Below are positions 17,319 to 26,232 of a stretch of 33,919 bases of DNA, piece by piece (positions within the stretch are counted from its first letter, which is position 1; every line of letters begins with the position of its first letter). Location: positions 1-33,919 of the forward strand of contig NZ_JAXKVW010000019.1 in NCBI RefSeq assembly GCF_036172515.1. Direction: 5' to 3'. The DNA comes from Flexistipes sp. Its GTDB lineage: Bacteria; Chrysiogenota; Deferribacteres; Deferribacterales; Flexistipitaceae. A program made the translations under genes and the position numbers. Under the pieces are notes generated by a model, which searched no databases, was not told the origin of the DNA, and saw nothing but the letters and a program-made list of their open reading frames with translations.

Positions 17319-17755
17319 TGTACACAAAACCGTCCGTTTTGGAACTTACTGTTCCCGGAAATATAAAGCTTGTTTCCGCACTGGGAGAGATGGCTGAACT
17401 TTTTGTCAAAAGCATCATAAAAAACGGCTGTGAAACCCAGGATATTGCCTTCAAGATAAATCTCGTACTGACAGAAGCGGCTTCCAATGCCATTTTCTAC
17501 GGCTGCAAAAGTATTGATGAACAAATAAAAATAAAGTTGGAACTGGATAACGGAATAATAAATATAGAGGTAATTGATAAAGGAGGCGGGCTCGAACTCT
17601 CTGATATCCATAAGCCTGACCCTTTTGATGAAAGAGGCAGAGGTTTATATATAATTAAGCAGTTTATGGACTCAGTAGATTATTATCAGAACGCCGACGG
17701 TGAGTGCGTTTTTACCATGAAAAAATATATCGCCACAAACAGCCAAATCATTTAG
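17318..17755 (+). CDS. Anti-sigma-factor serine kinase (RsbW-like HATPase)
   Basis: A 145-residue GHKL-fold ATPase. The N box is LTEAASNAIFYGC (about 47-59), G1 is VIDKGGGLE, and G2 is GRGLYIIKQFMD. Such kinases phosphorylate the STAS antagonist made by the preceding gene and sequester the target when it is phosphorylated. Translational coupling to the STAS gene (1-bp overlap) supports the pairing. In Gram-negative relatives these pairs may control a sigma factor, a diguanylate cyclase or a secretion process; nothing nearby identifies the target. A stand-alone kinase of this size is normal. Confidence 0.85.
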   Translation: MYTKPSVLELTVPGNIKLVSALGEMAELFVKSIIKNGCETQDIAFKINLVLTEAASNAIFYGCKSIDEQIKIKLELDNGIINIEVIDKGGGLELSDIHKPDPFDERGRGLYIIKQFMDSVDYYQNADGECVFTMKKYIATNSQII

Positions 17756-17890
17756 CAATAATCCACATCTCAAAATCCCGGACATATTATAATTAAACAT
17801 TATTATCTCATCTAAAAGGTGAAAGCATAGATAATCCCATATTACCAGTACTACCCATAATACCTCTTCTAACACTCAATAAATTGCTAC

Positions 17891-17970
17891 TTTCCACTTT
17901 CTATTTCCCTGCCTCCCACTTCACGCCCTCACTCCCTCACAACCTCACTACTTCACCACTTCACTATCTA
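17891..17970. repeat. Pyrimidine-rich low-complexity tract (copy 3 of 5)
   Basis: This is the longest of the five tracts, with variants of CTCACTACTTCACCACTTCAC repeated without a fixed period. It matches 26200-26230 closely (TCACTACTTCACCAC in both). Confidence 0.6.
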
Positions 17971-17996
17971 ATGAACTATGACAATAAAACGTATTT

Positions 17997-18097
17997 CTGG
18001 CATCACCCCAAAAATCATATAAAAATATTGTTTTACATATACTTAGCCAACATGACATTGAAAAATATTTGCACTGCGAAAAATGGGGTGACGTCAG
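17997..18097. mobile_element. 101-bp MITE with 14-bp inverted ends and 9-bp target duplication
   Basis: The left end CTGGCATCACCCCA (17997-18010) and the reverse complement of the right end (18084-18097), CTGACGTCACCCCA, agree at 12 of 14 positions. An exact 9-bp direct repeat, AACGTATTT, flanks it at 17988-17996 and 18098-18106. Ends beginning CTGA/CTGG with a 9-bp duplication recall IS4-group elements such as IS50 and IS10; that parentage is inference. There is no coding capacity. It sits directly upstream of the -35 box at 18110. Confidence 0.7.
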
Positions 18098-18109
18098 AAC
18101 GTATTTTCA

Positions 18110-18138
18110 TTGACTCTGCTTTAAGTTAAAGCTAATAT
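18110..18138 (+). promoter_or_regulatory. Sigma-70 promoter with palindromic operator in the spacer
   Basis: TTGACT (18110-18115) and TAATAT (18133-18138) are exactly 17 bp apart. The spacer contains the near-perfect 15-bp palindrome GCTTTAAGTTAAAGC (18118-18132; arms of seven around a central G). A protein bound there would cover both boxes, the position of a repressor site. The promoter serves the outer-membrane protein gene starting at 18174. Confidence 0.7.
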
Positions 18139-18173
18139 TGTTAAGCAGTATTAAAATCATCCGGGGGCAGACT

Positions 18174-19145
18174 ATGAAAAAATTATCACTATTAATTGTT
18201 ATGGTATCCTTACTAACGTTTTTTTCTTCAACAGCGTTGTATGCCGGCGGAGGAGGTTCATATCCGAACGGAGCTGAAGCTTTTATGTCAGGGGCTGTTC
18301 CGCCTCCGGGACTGTATTTCACCAACTATTTTTACTATTACTCTGCAGATGAAATGAAAGATGACGACGGTGACAACATAAAGGCATTTGATAAAGTAAA
18401 TGTAGTCGCAGATGTATTGAGATTTATCTACATTACTGACAAAAAAATAATGGGTGGAAATTACGGACAGCACCTTTTTATCCCCTTTATAAATACCCAG
18501 TTGGACTTTAATGCAAAAGTTGGGCCGGACAGTGACGATTCATACTCAGATACAAACATCCCTTACCTTATTTACAGTCCTTTTCTTCTTTCACATCACT
18601 TTATGAAGGGCAAACTACACACAGCAGTTTCTTTAATGGATATTTATATCCCCTTTTACAATCAGGAAGATGACAATCTTGCCTATGTGGGACACAATTT
18701 CTGGACGTTTGAACCGGCTGTTGGAATTACATACCTCCCCGGTAATTTTGAATTTTCTGTTAAAGCAATGTATGATTTCAACACAACACAGGAGGATTAC
18801 CCCACTGTTTACGGAGTAAACGTTGACAGAAAGCCCGGACAGGAATTTCACTTCGATTACAGTGCCTCATATGCAGTTTCAAAGAATTTGAGACTTGGTA
18901 TCAGCGGATATTATTACCGTCAGATGACTGATGACGATTTTGATATAGACAGTAATATAGCACCGGCTGTACAGGAGCTACTCAGACAGGATGAGGAAAA
19001 CAGAAGCAAAGTTTTTGCTATAGGTCCGGGTGTGCAGTACAAATATAAAAATATGTTTTTTGAACTGAGAAGCCAGTGGGAAATTAAAGCCAGAAATAAA
19101 ACTGAAGGGCAGGCCACCTGGTTTAAATTCACATATGCTTTTTGA
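18174..19145 (+). CDS. Outer-membrane beta-barrel protein, phenol MetA/SphA-like
   Basis: A 323-residue exported protein. The signal peptide MKKLSLLIVMVSLLTFFSSTALYA is followed by an A-A-type cut near residues 24/25 and a glycine-rich start. Many aromatic, alternating beta-strands follow (YFTNYFYYYSADEM, RLGISGYYYRQM), and the last residue is phenylalanine (FKFTYAF), as in proteins inserted by the BAM complex. It resembles the MetA-pathway/SphA family, thought to let hydrophobic or aromatic compounds cross the outer membrane. The start at 18174 is chosen over an upstream ATG at 18138 because GGGGGC precedes it and the signal peptide begins there. The substrate is unknown. Confidence 0.75.
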   Translation: MKKLSLLIVMVSLLTFFSSTALYAGGGGSYPNGAEAFMSGAVPPPGLYFTNYFYYYSADEMKDDDGDNIKAFDKVNVVADVLRFIYITDKKIMGGNYGQHLFIPFINTQLDFNAKVGPDSDDSYSDTNIPYLIYSPFLLSHHFMKGKLHTAVSLMDIYIPFYNQEDDNLAYVGHNFWTFEPAVGITYLPGNFEFSVKAMYDFNTTQEDYPTVYGVNVDRKPGQEFHFDYSASYAVSKNLRLGISGYYYRQMTDDDFDIDSNIAPAVQELLRQDEENRSKVFAIGPGVQYKYKNMFFELRSQWEIKARNKTEGQATWFKFTYAF

Positions 19146-19156
19146 GTGGACAAAGT

Positions 19157-20134
19157 TTATTTCTTATCCAAGAAAGCATCCAGAAGTGTTTTTGCAGCAG
19201 ATGCAGGGTTTATATGCCCTGCTCTGACCTCTTCTTCGGTTGAAACAAGCATTTCTTTAATTTTTCCATCACTTTTAAAAATACGCATGAGCTCATCATC
19301 AAGCAGCTTCCACATCCAGTCAACAGATTGTTTTTTCCTTTTTGCCCGGAAAAAATTTCCATTCTTCATATGAGTAATGAAATGAAGCAGCACCTCCCAA
19401 AATCTCTCTATTCCTTCGTTGTTAAGTGCGCTCACAAGCAGTACTTTTACAATCCAGTTATCATCGCGTCCTTTTAATATGTGCAGAGCATTTTCAATCT
19501 GACTTTTTGCCAGCTTTGCTTTATGAATATTTTCGCCTTCGGATTTGTTAATCAGAATAATATCCGATATTTCCATTATACCTTTTTTTATCCCCTGGAG
19601 CTCATCTCCTGCTCCGGGAAGCTGTAAAAGAGTAAAGCAGTCCACCATTGAGGCAACTTCGATTTCCGATTGCCCCACTCCCACCGTTTCCACAATAATA
19701 ATATCGTAGCCGGCAGCTTCACATATCAGCATCGATTCACGGGTTTTTCTGGCCACTCCTCCCAATGATTCATCAGATGGCGACGGCCGTATAAAAGCAT
19801 CATGATCCTTTGCCAGCTCCTGCATCCTTGTCTTGTCACCAAGAATGCTTCCACCCGATATTTTTGAAGAAGGGTCGACAGCCAGTACAGCTACCTTCTT
19901 ATTTATTGAAGTAAGGAATTTCCCGAATGATTCGATAAAGGTACTTTTACCAACACCGGGAACGCCGGAAATACCAAGTCGGATAGAGTTCCCGGTATAT
20001 GGCAGTATACTGTTTAGAAGCTTGTCGGCATCCTCTCTTTTGCTGAGACTTTTGCTTTCAACAAGCGTAATTGCTTTGGCAAGGTGTCTTTTGTGGCCTT
20101 TCAAAACACCTTTTATAATATCATCGACACGCAT
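19157..20134 (-). CDS. meaB: Methylmalonyl-CoA mutase-associated GTPase MeaB
   Basis: A 325-residue G3E-family GTPase that guards methylmalonyl-CoA mutase: it gates loading of adenosylcobalamin and removal of damaged cofactor. Walker A is GVPGVGKST at 57-65. AVDPSSKISGGSILGDKTRM, VETVGVGQSEIEVA and the base-recognition NKSEGEN follow. It starts five bases after the mutase gene stops, the usual arrangement. The older name ArgK for this family is a misassignment. It ends 11 bases from the convergent porin gene, and no terminator is evident between them. Confidence 0.93.
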   Translation of the reverse strand: MRVDDIIKGVLKGHKRHLAKAITLVESKSLSKREDADKLLNSILPYTGNSIRLGISGVPGVGKSTFIESFGKFLTSINKKVAVLAVDPSSKISGGSILGDKTRMQELAKDHDAFIRPSPSDESLGGVARKTRESMLICEAAGYDIIIVETVGVGQSEIEVASMVDCFTLLQLPGAGDELQGIKKGIMEISDIILINKSEGENIHKAKLAKSQIENALHILKGRDDNWIVKVLLVSALNNEGIERFWEVLLHFITHMKNGNFFRAKRKKQSVDWMWKLLDDELMRIFKSDGKIKEMLVSTEEEVRAGHINPASAAKTLLDAFLDKK

Positions 20135-20139
20135 TTGTG

Positions 20140-22284
20140 CTATTTTGCACCGTGTTTTTCAATTTCCTGCAGCGTCTCTCTGGCACATTTGAATATAGGA
20201 GTACCGGGGCCGAAAATACATTTAACTCCCGATTTATATAAAAAGTCGTAATCATTCCTCGGTATAACACCGCCGACGGTTACAATTATATCATCTGCTC
20301 CAAGTTTATGCAGTTCTTCAATAAGTTTGGGTACCAGTGTTTTATGACCTGCAGCCAGACTGGAAACACCTATAGCATGAACATCATTTTCAACAGCCAT
20401 CTTTGCCGTTTCCTCAGGCGTCTGAAAAAGAGGTCCCACATCAACATCAAAACCCAGATCAGCCAGACCCGTAGCCACAACCTTTGCCCCTCTGTCGTGA
20501 CCGTCCTGCCCCATTTTGGCAATAAGAATTCTCGGCCTTCTTCCCTCTTTTTCAGCAAATTCATCCACCAGTTTTTTCGCTTCATCAAATTTTTCATTTT
20601 CTCCAAACACGCTGTTATACACCCCGGTTTGCAGTTTTATATCAGCTGAATATCTACCGAAAACCTTTTCCATAGCCTCGGAAATTTCGCCGACTGTTGC
20701 CCTTTTTCTCGCTGCATCCACCGCGTATTCAAGAAGGTTCTCTTCTCCTTCTGCAGCTTCGGTCAGTTTCCCTAACGCAGCCTTTACTTCATTTTCATCC
20801 CTATTCTGCCTTAATTGTTTAAGTCTTTCCACCTGTTTTTCAAGAACTTTTGTATTATCTATTTCGAGCACATCCACGGAGTCATCTTCATCTTTCACAT
20901 ATTTGTTAACACCGACTATTACGTCTTTACCCATATCAATCTTAGCCTGTTTTTTTGCAGAGGATTCCTCAATTCGCAATTTAGGCATCCCTGTTTCCAT
21001 GGCTTTTGTCATACCGCCAAGATTCTCAACCTCATCAATTATTTCAGAAGCTTTTTCAATCAGACTATTGGTCAAACTTTCCACGTAATAAGAACCGCCC
21101 AAAGGATCAACAACATTGCATATACCGGTTTCTTCCTGAAGGATAAGCTGTGTATTTCTTGCTATCCGGGCAGAAAAAGGCGTTGGCAGAGCTATCGCTT
21201 CATCCAGCGCATTCGTGTGAAGGGACTGGGTACCCCCTAATACACCTGCCATTGCCTCTATTGTGGTTCTTATTATGTTATTATAAGGATCCTGCTCTGT
21301 CAGACTCCAGCCGGATGTCTGACAATGAGTTCTTAATGTCATGGATTTGGGATTTTTCGGATTAAACTGCTTCATCAATTTTGCCCACAAGAACCTTGCT
21401 GCCCTCAATTTTGCAACTTCCATGAAAAAATTCATACCTATTGCAAAGAAGAAAGACAGCCTCGGAGCAAATGAATCCACATCCAGACCTCTGTCTCTGG
21501 CATATTTCACATACTCAAGACCGTCTGCAAGGGTAAAAGCCAGCTCCTGAGCACAGTTCGCACCGGCTTCCTGAATATGATAGCCGCTGATACTGACAGA
21601 ATTGAATTTCGGCATATATTTGCTTGTATACTCAATAATATCTGCAACAATCCTCATGGAAGGTTTCGGTGGGTAAATATATGTGTTTCTTACCATGAAC
21701 TCTTTGAGGATATCATTCTGTATTGTTCCCGATAATTTCTCCCGGGAGACACCCTGTTCCTCGGCTGCAACAATATAGTTGGCCATTATTGGAATAACGG
21801 CACCGTTCATCGTCATGGAGACGGAAACCTTATCCAGAGGTATATCGTCAAAGAGTATTTTCATATCCTGAATGGAATCAATTGCAACGCCGGCTTTACC
21901 GACATCCCCTACAACTCTCGGATGATCTGAGTCATACCCCCGGTGTGTCGGCAGATCAAAAGCCACTGACAAACCCTGCTGCCCCTGAGCCAGATTTTTT
22001 TTATAAAACTCGTTGGACTCCTCTGCTGTTGAAAATCCGGCATACTGTCTTATTGTCCAAGGTTTACCGGCATACATCGTAGCTCTGGGACCTCTGACAA
22101 AAGGAGACAGGCCGGGGAAAGTATCTACAAACTCCAGATTTTCAATATCTTCATTAGTGTATAATGGTTTTACTGTAAATTCCTCAGGGGTTTCCCAGTT
22201 TAAATGATTAAGACTGTCTTTCTTTGACTCTTTTTTGGCCAGCTCTTCCCAGTCTTTTATATTGTATTTTTTAAATTCACTCAT
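20140..22284 (-). CDS. Methylmalonyl-CoA mutase, adenosylcobalamin-dependent
   Basis: A 714-residue enzyme that interconverts (R)-methylmalonyl-CoA and succinyl-CoA. The N-terminal TIM-barrel binds the CoA ester ([23 protein letters not shown], then [28 protein letters not shown]). The C-terminal Rossmann-like domain binds B12 base-off, with the ligand H596 in DGHDRG and the downstream GVSSLAAGH and VTVGGVIP motifs. Catalytic and cofactor domains are in one chain, so it is the large-subunit or homodimer type. The downstream meaB and upstream carboxylase genes fix its pathway role. GAGG precedes the ATG. A hairpin lies between this gene and the biotin-carrier gene. Confidence 0.95.
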   Translation of the reverse strand: MSEFKKYNIKDWEELAKKESKKDSLNHLNWETPEEFTVKPLYTNEDIENLEFVDTFPGLSPFVRGPRATMYAGKPWTIRQYAGFSTAEESNEFYKKNLAQGQQGLSVAFDLPTHRGYDSDHPRVVGDVGKAGVAIDSIQDMKILFDDIPLDKVSVSMTMNGAVIPIMANYIVAAEEQGVSREKLSGTIQNDILKEFMVRNTYIYPPKPSMRIVADIIEYTSKYMPKFNSVSISGYHIQEAGANCAQELAFTLADGLEYVKYARDRGLDVDSFAPRLSFFFAIGMNFFMEVAKLRAARFLWAKLMKQFNPKNPKSMTLRTHCQTSGWSLTEQDPYNNIIRTTIEAMAGVLGGTQSLHTNALDEAIALPTPFSARIARNTQLILQEETGICNVVDPLGGSYYVESLTNSLIEKASEIIDEVENLGGMTKAMETGMPKLRIEESSAKKQAKIDMGKDVIVGVNKYVKDEDDSVDVLEIDNTKVLEKQVERLKQLRQNRDENEVKAALGKLTEAAEGEENLLEYAVDAARKRATVGEISEAMEKVFGRYSADIKLQTGVYNSVFGENEKFDEAKKLVDEFAEKEGRRPRILIAKMGQDGHDRGAKVVATGLADLGFDVDVGPLFQTPEETAKMAVENDVHAIGVSSLAAGHKTLVPKLIEELHKLGADDIIVTVGGVIPRNDYDFLYKSGVKCIFGPGTPIFKCARETLQEIEKHGAK

Positions 22285-22306
22285 GGTTAAACCTCATTTT
22301 AAAATT

Positions 22307-22326
22307 AAAGGGGCCGCAGCCCCTTT
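22307..22326 (-). terminator. Intra-operon hairpin, possible partial terminator
   Basis: AAAGGGGC (22307-22314) pairs perfectly with GCCCCTTT (22319-22326) around a CGCA loop. On the minus strand the stem is followed by AATTTTAAAA rather than an unbroken T-run. It may act as a leaky terminator or as an RNA-processing or stability structure that separates carboxylase from mutase expression. Confidence 0.5.
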
Positions 22327-22360
22327 TTGCTAAACATACAAAACAAAAAGTAAAATTTGT

Positions 22361-22894
22361 CTATTCAATAACAAAAAGCTTGTCCCCTGTACCGACAGTG
22401 CTTTCCTGGGGATCTTCACTGGCTTTTACAAAAATTTCTTCAATAACACCATCTTTGGGCGCTTTGATTTCGTTTTCCATCTTCATGGCAACAAGAATCA
22501 TAACGGGTTCTCCCGCTTCAACTTCATCGCCAACTTCCTTCAGCGTTTTCCATATATAACCCGGCATTTGAGATTCAACAACCTGACGTCCTTCGAGCCC
22601 TACATCAGCTCTTAATTTCATAAGCCGCTTCATATCATCCAGAATTTCCACATTGTAGCTGTCACCGTCAACCAACACTTCAAACTGATCACCGTCTTCA
22701 CTTATTTCAACAGAATACGATTTGTTATCGATAATCAGTGAGTAAATACTTTCATTAATCTGTCTGAAATCTGCCGTATGTTTTTCTCCCATGACATCCA
22801 CTTCAAAAACATGGTAATCCTTCTCTTCCACTGCAAGTTTATATTCTTCTTCAAAACCTTCTACATTTGCATAATATTCTCTTTTTGTAATCAT
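22361..22894 (-). CDS. Biotin carboxyl carrier subunit of propionyl-CoA carboxylase
   Basis: A 177-residue carrier. The C-terminal biotinyl domain (about 105-177) contains the AMKM site with K138 as the biotinylated lysine, between a glycine turn (VGDEVEAGEP) and KAPKDGVIEEIFV. The N-terminal 100 residues are beta-rich and resemble the linker/BT region of acyl-CoA carboxylases. The gene follows the biotin carboxylase by 12 bases. Membership in a propionyl- rather than acetyl-CoA carboxylase is inferred from the adjoining mutase. Confidence 0.88.
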   Translation of the reverse strand: MITKREYYANVEGFEEEYKLAVEEKDYHVFEVDVMGEKHTADFRQINESIYSLIIDNKSYSVEISEDGDQFEVLVDGDSYNVEILDDMKRLMKLRADVGLEGRQVVESQMPGYIWKTLKEVGDEVEAGEPVMILVAMKMENEIKAPKDGVIEEIFVKASEDPQESTVGTGDKLFVIE

Positions 22895-22906
22895 AGGCTC
22901 ACCTCA

Positions 22907-24424
22907 CTATATCCTGTTGCCGAAATTAAGTAACTTACCGAAACGTTTCCAGTCGGACTCCCCCACTTCCGGTCTGGTTCTCGACCGGGCTGCTGCAATT
23001 TTCTCCGACATAAGCTGTTTAATGGCCGCAGCAACCAGCGGAACAGTTGGATCTTCGTGCTCTTTTCTTTCCAGATCCTCTTTATCGAACTTGTTATCGA
23101 TAAAGCCCGTATCGTAGTTGCCGCTGAGAAACGTTTCGTTTTTAAGTACGCTGAAATGAAACGGAATCGACGTTTTTATCCCTGCTACGATATACTCGGA
23201 AAGAACTCTTTTCATATTTTCAATTGCACCGTCACGTGTTTTACTGTTTGCACAAACCTTTGCAATCATTGGATCATAATACAAGGGAATCTCATATCCC
23301 TGATAGGCGCCGCTCTCCACTCTCACATTGGGACCTTCGGGAGTCTGATATATTGTAAGCAGTCCGGGAGACGGGGCAAAATTATTGGAAGGGTCTTCCG
23401 CATAAATACGGCACTCAATAGCATGTCCGTTTCTATGAATTTCCTCCTGTTTAAAGGAAATCTCCTTTCCTTCTGCAATACGAATCATTTCCCGCACAAT
23501 ATCAACACCGGTAATCATTTCGGTTATAGGGTGCTCCACCTGCAGCCTTGTGTTCATTTCAAGGAAATAAAAGCTCTGATCAGCACCAACAACAAACTCC
23601 AGAGTACCTGCACTTATATAACCAAGCCTTTTTACAGCTTTTGAAGCAACTTCACACATCTTCTCACGTGTTTCCTCATTGATAAAAGGAGAAGGTGCTT
23701 CCTCAATTACCTTCTGGTGCCTTCTCTGAATGGAACATTCCCTGTCGAACAGATGCAGTGCATTGCCGTGGGAATCTCCCAAAACCTGAACCTCAACATG
23801 GTGAGGCTGAATAATAAACTTTTCTATATACATATCACCGTTGCCGAAGGCATTCTTGGCTTCGGAACTTGCTGTGCGGAAAGCAGAATCAAAATCCTCT
23901 TCTTTCTCGACAAGCCTCATCCCTTTGCCGCCGCCGCCGTAAACGGCTTTCAGCATAATCGGATATCCTATATCCCTGCATATCTTTTTCGCTTCATCAA
24001 CATCCCTTATAGGATTTTTTGTCCCGGGCACTGTGGGGACACCGGCTTCGGCCATAGCCATTCTGGCTCCGGTTTTACTTCCCATAAGGTCAATATGCTC
24101 GGCCTTGGGGCCTATGAACGTCACATCCTCTTCATCACATTTTCTGACAAAATCAGCGTTTTCAGCATAAAAACCGTACCCAGGATGAATTGCCGCCCCA
24201 GTATCTTTGGCAATCTTAATAATTTTATCCATTTTCAGATAATTTGTATCACTTGCACTTTCAGTTATGCAATATGCCTCATCTGCATATCTGACATGCG
24301 GGGCTTTTCTGTCTGCATGCGTATAAACAGCTACGGTTTTTATACCCATCTTTCTGCATGTTCTGAAAATACGTATGGCTATTTCGCCTCTATTTGCAAC
24401 TAAAACCTTTTTTATCTCAGCCAT
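22907..24424 (-). CDS. Biotin carboxylase subunit of propionyl-CoA carboxylase
   Basis: A 505-residue ATP-grasp enzyme that carboxylates biotin with bicarbonate and ATP. VLVANRGEIAIRIFRTC opens the N-terminal domain, AVYGGGGKGMRLV is the glycine-rich ATP loop, and HLFDRECSIQRRHQKVIEEAP and FLEMNTRLQVEHPITEMITG are the catalytic core. The roughly 50-residue tail after the biotin-carboxylase core (EHEDPTVPLVAAAIKQ...) is longer than in E. coli AccC and typical of acyl-CoA carboxylases. It lies between pccB and the carrier gene. A housekeeping AccC role is less likely because of the operon. Confidence 0.92.
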   Translation of the reverse strand: MAEIKKVLVANRGEIAIRIFRTCRKMGIKTVAVYTHADRKAPHVRYADEAYCITESASDTNYLKMDKIIKIAKDTGAAIHPGYGFYAENADFVRKCDEEDVTFIGPKAEHIDLMGSKTGARMAMAEAGVPTVPGTKNPIRDVDEAKKICRDIGYPIMLKAVYGGGGKGMRLVEKEEDFDSAFRTASSEAKNAFGNGDMYIEKFIIQPHHVEVQVLGDSHGNALHLFDRECSIQRRHQKVIEEAPSPFINEETREKMCEVASKAVKRLGYISAGTLEFVVGADQSFYFLEMNTRLQVEHPITEMITGVDIVREMIRIAEGKEISFKQEEIHRNGHAIECRIYAEDPSNNFAPSPGLLTIYQTPEGPNVRVESGAYQGYEIPLYYDPMIAKVCANSKTRDGAIENMKRVLSEYIVAGIKTSIPFHFSVLKNETFLSGNYDTGFIDNKFDKEDLERKEHEDPTVPLVAAAIKQLMSEKIAAARSRTRPEVGESDWKRFGKLLNFGNRI

Positions 24425-24435
24425 TGAAACCTCCT

Positions 24436-25980
24436 CTACAGTGGCAAGTTGTCATGTTTTTTGGGCGGATTGGTCTGACGTTTGTTATTAAGCAGCTCAT
24501 AAGCCTGAATAAGTCTGGGTCTTGTATCTTCAGGCAGTATAACTTCGTCAATATATCCCAGTTCAGCTGCTCTGTACGGATTGGCAAACCATTCGCGGTA
24601 CTCATCGGTCATTTTCTTTTTCATAGCGTCCGGATCCTTAGCCTCCGCAATCTTTTTGCGATAGAGTATTTGAACTGCGCCATCCGGCCCCATGACCGCG
24701 ATCTCAGCCGTGGGATAAGCATAGTTGATATCCCCTCTGATATGTTTTGAGCTTAAAACATCATATGCACCACCGTAGGCTTTACGGGTAATCACAGTAA
24801 CTTTGGGAACAGTTGCTTCACAGTATGCATAGAGAAGCTTCGCACCGTGTTTGATAATACCACCGTATTCCTGTTGAACACCTGGCATAAAACCTGGCAC
24901 ATCCACAAAGGTAAGAAGAGGAATATTAAAAGCATCGCAGAATCTAACGAAACGTGCTCCTTTAATAGATGAATCCATATCAAGTGCACCGGCCATCACC
25001 TGAGGCTGATTAGCAACAACCCCGATTGTTTTGCCGTTAAGTCTCGCAAATCCAACAATTATATTTTTGGCATAATGCTCCTGAACCTCAAAAAAGTTTC
25101 CGTCATCCACAACTTTCTCTATAATTTCAGCCATATCATAAGGCTGATTCGGATTTTCAGGAACCAGTTTGTTCAATGAATCATCCGTTCTGTTCGGATC
25201 GTCTTTTGTCGGCGCAATAGGAGGGTCTTCCATGTTATTTTGAGGCAGGAAGTTAATAAGCTCCCTGATTCTCAACAGACAATCCTCATCATTTTCAGCG
25301 GCAAAATGAGCCACACCGCTTCTAGAGTTGTGAGTCATCGCCCCGCCGAGCTCTTCTTTTGTAACATCTTCACTTGTAACAGTTTTTACGACCTCAGGTC
25401 CTGTAATAAACATATAACTCGTTTCTTTAACCATAAAAACAAAATCTGTAAGAGCGGGTGAATAAACAGCACCGCCGGCGCATGGCCCCATAATTGCAGA
25501 AATCTGAGGAACAACGCCTGAAGAAAGACTGTTTCTCAAAAATATGTCGGCATAGCCTGCCAAAGACATAACACCTTCCTGAATACGCGCACCGCCCGAG
25601 TCATTAAGACCAACAACAGGTGCTCCAACCTCAACAGCAAGGTCCATAACTTTGCATATTTTCTTGGCAAACATCTCCGAAAGCGAACCGCCGAAAACTG
25701 TGAAATCCTGTGAAAATACAAAAACAGTTCTTCCGTTAACTTTACCGTAGCCTGTTACAACACCGTCACCCAAAATCTTTGTTTTCTGCATATCAAAATT
25801 GGTACACCTGTGCATCACAAACTTGTCCAGCTCTACAAATGTTCCTTTATCCAAGAGTTTATCAATTCTTTCCCGAGCTGTAAGTTTACCGGCGTTATGC
25901 TGCTTCTTGATTCTTTCAAGACCGCCGCCGAGCTCAGCTTCTTCGCTAAGCTTCTTAAACTGCTTGATTTTCTCTTCCAT
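24436..25980 (-). CDS. pccB: Propionyl-CoA carboxylase carboxyltransferase subunit
   Basis: A 514-residue crotonase-fold carboxyltransferase that moves CO2 from biotin to propionyl-CoA, giving (S)-methylmalonyl-CoA. The N-terminal half shows [53 protein letters not shown] and [19 protein letters not shown]. The C-terminal half shows [29 protein letters not shown] and [10 protein letters not shown]. Length and motifs match PccB. It is the first gene of the operon; GGGGGAAG precedes the ATG. The same enzymes can run in reverse as methylmalonyl-CoA decarboxylation only with other partners, none of which is seen. Confidence 0.93.
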   Translation of the reverse strand: MEEKIKQFKKLSEEAELGGGLERIKKQHNAGKLTARERIDKLLDKGTFVELDKFVMHRCTNFDMQKTKILGDGVVTGYGKVNGRTVFVFSQDFTVFGGSLSEMFAKKICKVMDLAVEVGAPVVGLNDSGGARIQEGVMSLAGYADIFLRNSLSSGVVPQISAIMGPCAGGAVYSPALTDFVFMVKETSYMFITGPEVVKTVTSEDVTKEELGGAMTHNSRSGVAHFAAENDEDCLLRIRELINFLPQNNMEDPPIAPTKDDPNRTDDSLNKLVPENPNQPYDMAEIIEKVVDDGNFFEVQEHYAKNIIVGFARLNGKTIGVVANQPQVMAGALDMDSSIKGARFVRFCDAFNIPLLTFVDVPGFMPGVQQEYGGIIKHGAKLLYAYCEATVPKVTVITRKAYGGAYDVLSSKHIRGDINYAYPTAEIAVMGPDGAVQILYRKKIAEAKDPDAMKKKMTDEYREWFANPYRAAELGYIDEVILPEDTRPRLIQAYELLNNKRQTNPPKKHDNLPL

Positions 25981-26009
25981 AAACTTCCCCCTGCTTTATT
26001 TATCATCAT

Positions 26010-26038
26010 AATAAAACACAATTTTCATTATATGTCAA
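26010..26038 (-). promoter_or_regulatory. Candidate promoter of the pcc-mut-meaB operon
   Basis: On the minus strand a perfect TTGACA -35 box (26033-26038) is followed after 17 bp by TTTATT (26010-26015), a modest -10 box; TATTAT at 19 bp is an alternative. The operon's first ATG is 30 bp further. TTAAGCTTAA, a 10-bp palindrome around 26073-26082, lies upstream of the -35 box. Confidence 0.5.
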
Positions 26039-26190
26039 TTAATACTTAAAACATACCAATATATTAAAAAATTAAGCTTAAATTAAGAACATTATTTATC
26101 AGGCAAATATAAAGTTATGATAAAACAAAGACAAATAATTTGGAGTATTGATTTTCACTGTCTCAAAAATTTATTGCATGCAAATTATAA

Positions 26191-26230
26191 ATCACCATTC
26201 CTATCTCACTACTTCACCACCCCACTCCCC
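26191..26230. repeat. Pyrimidine-rich low-complexity tract (copy 4 of 5)
   Basis: CTATCTCACTACTTCACCACCCC directly follows the end of the antiporter gene and matches the 17891-17970 tract. Between it and the pcc promoter only AT-rich DNA is seen. Confidence 0.5.
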
Positions 26231-26232
26231 GG

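Larger units (their letters stand above)
17756..18173. other. Gene-free interval with low-complexity tract, small mobile element and porin promoter
   Basis: From left to right it holds about 130 bp without recognised signals, a pyrimidine-rich tract (17891-17970), the 101-bp element (17997-18097) and the promoter/operator region (18110-18138) of the downstream gene. No ORF with a ribosome-binding site was seen. Confidence 0.5.

Noticed and set aside
17891-17970. CRISPR array
   Set aside because: The words repeat without fixed unit, spacer length or cas genes.
23057-24403. Long plus-strand open frames opposite the biotin carboxylase
   Set aside because: They are antisense shadows of a well-conserved gene and show no protein-like motifs.
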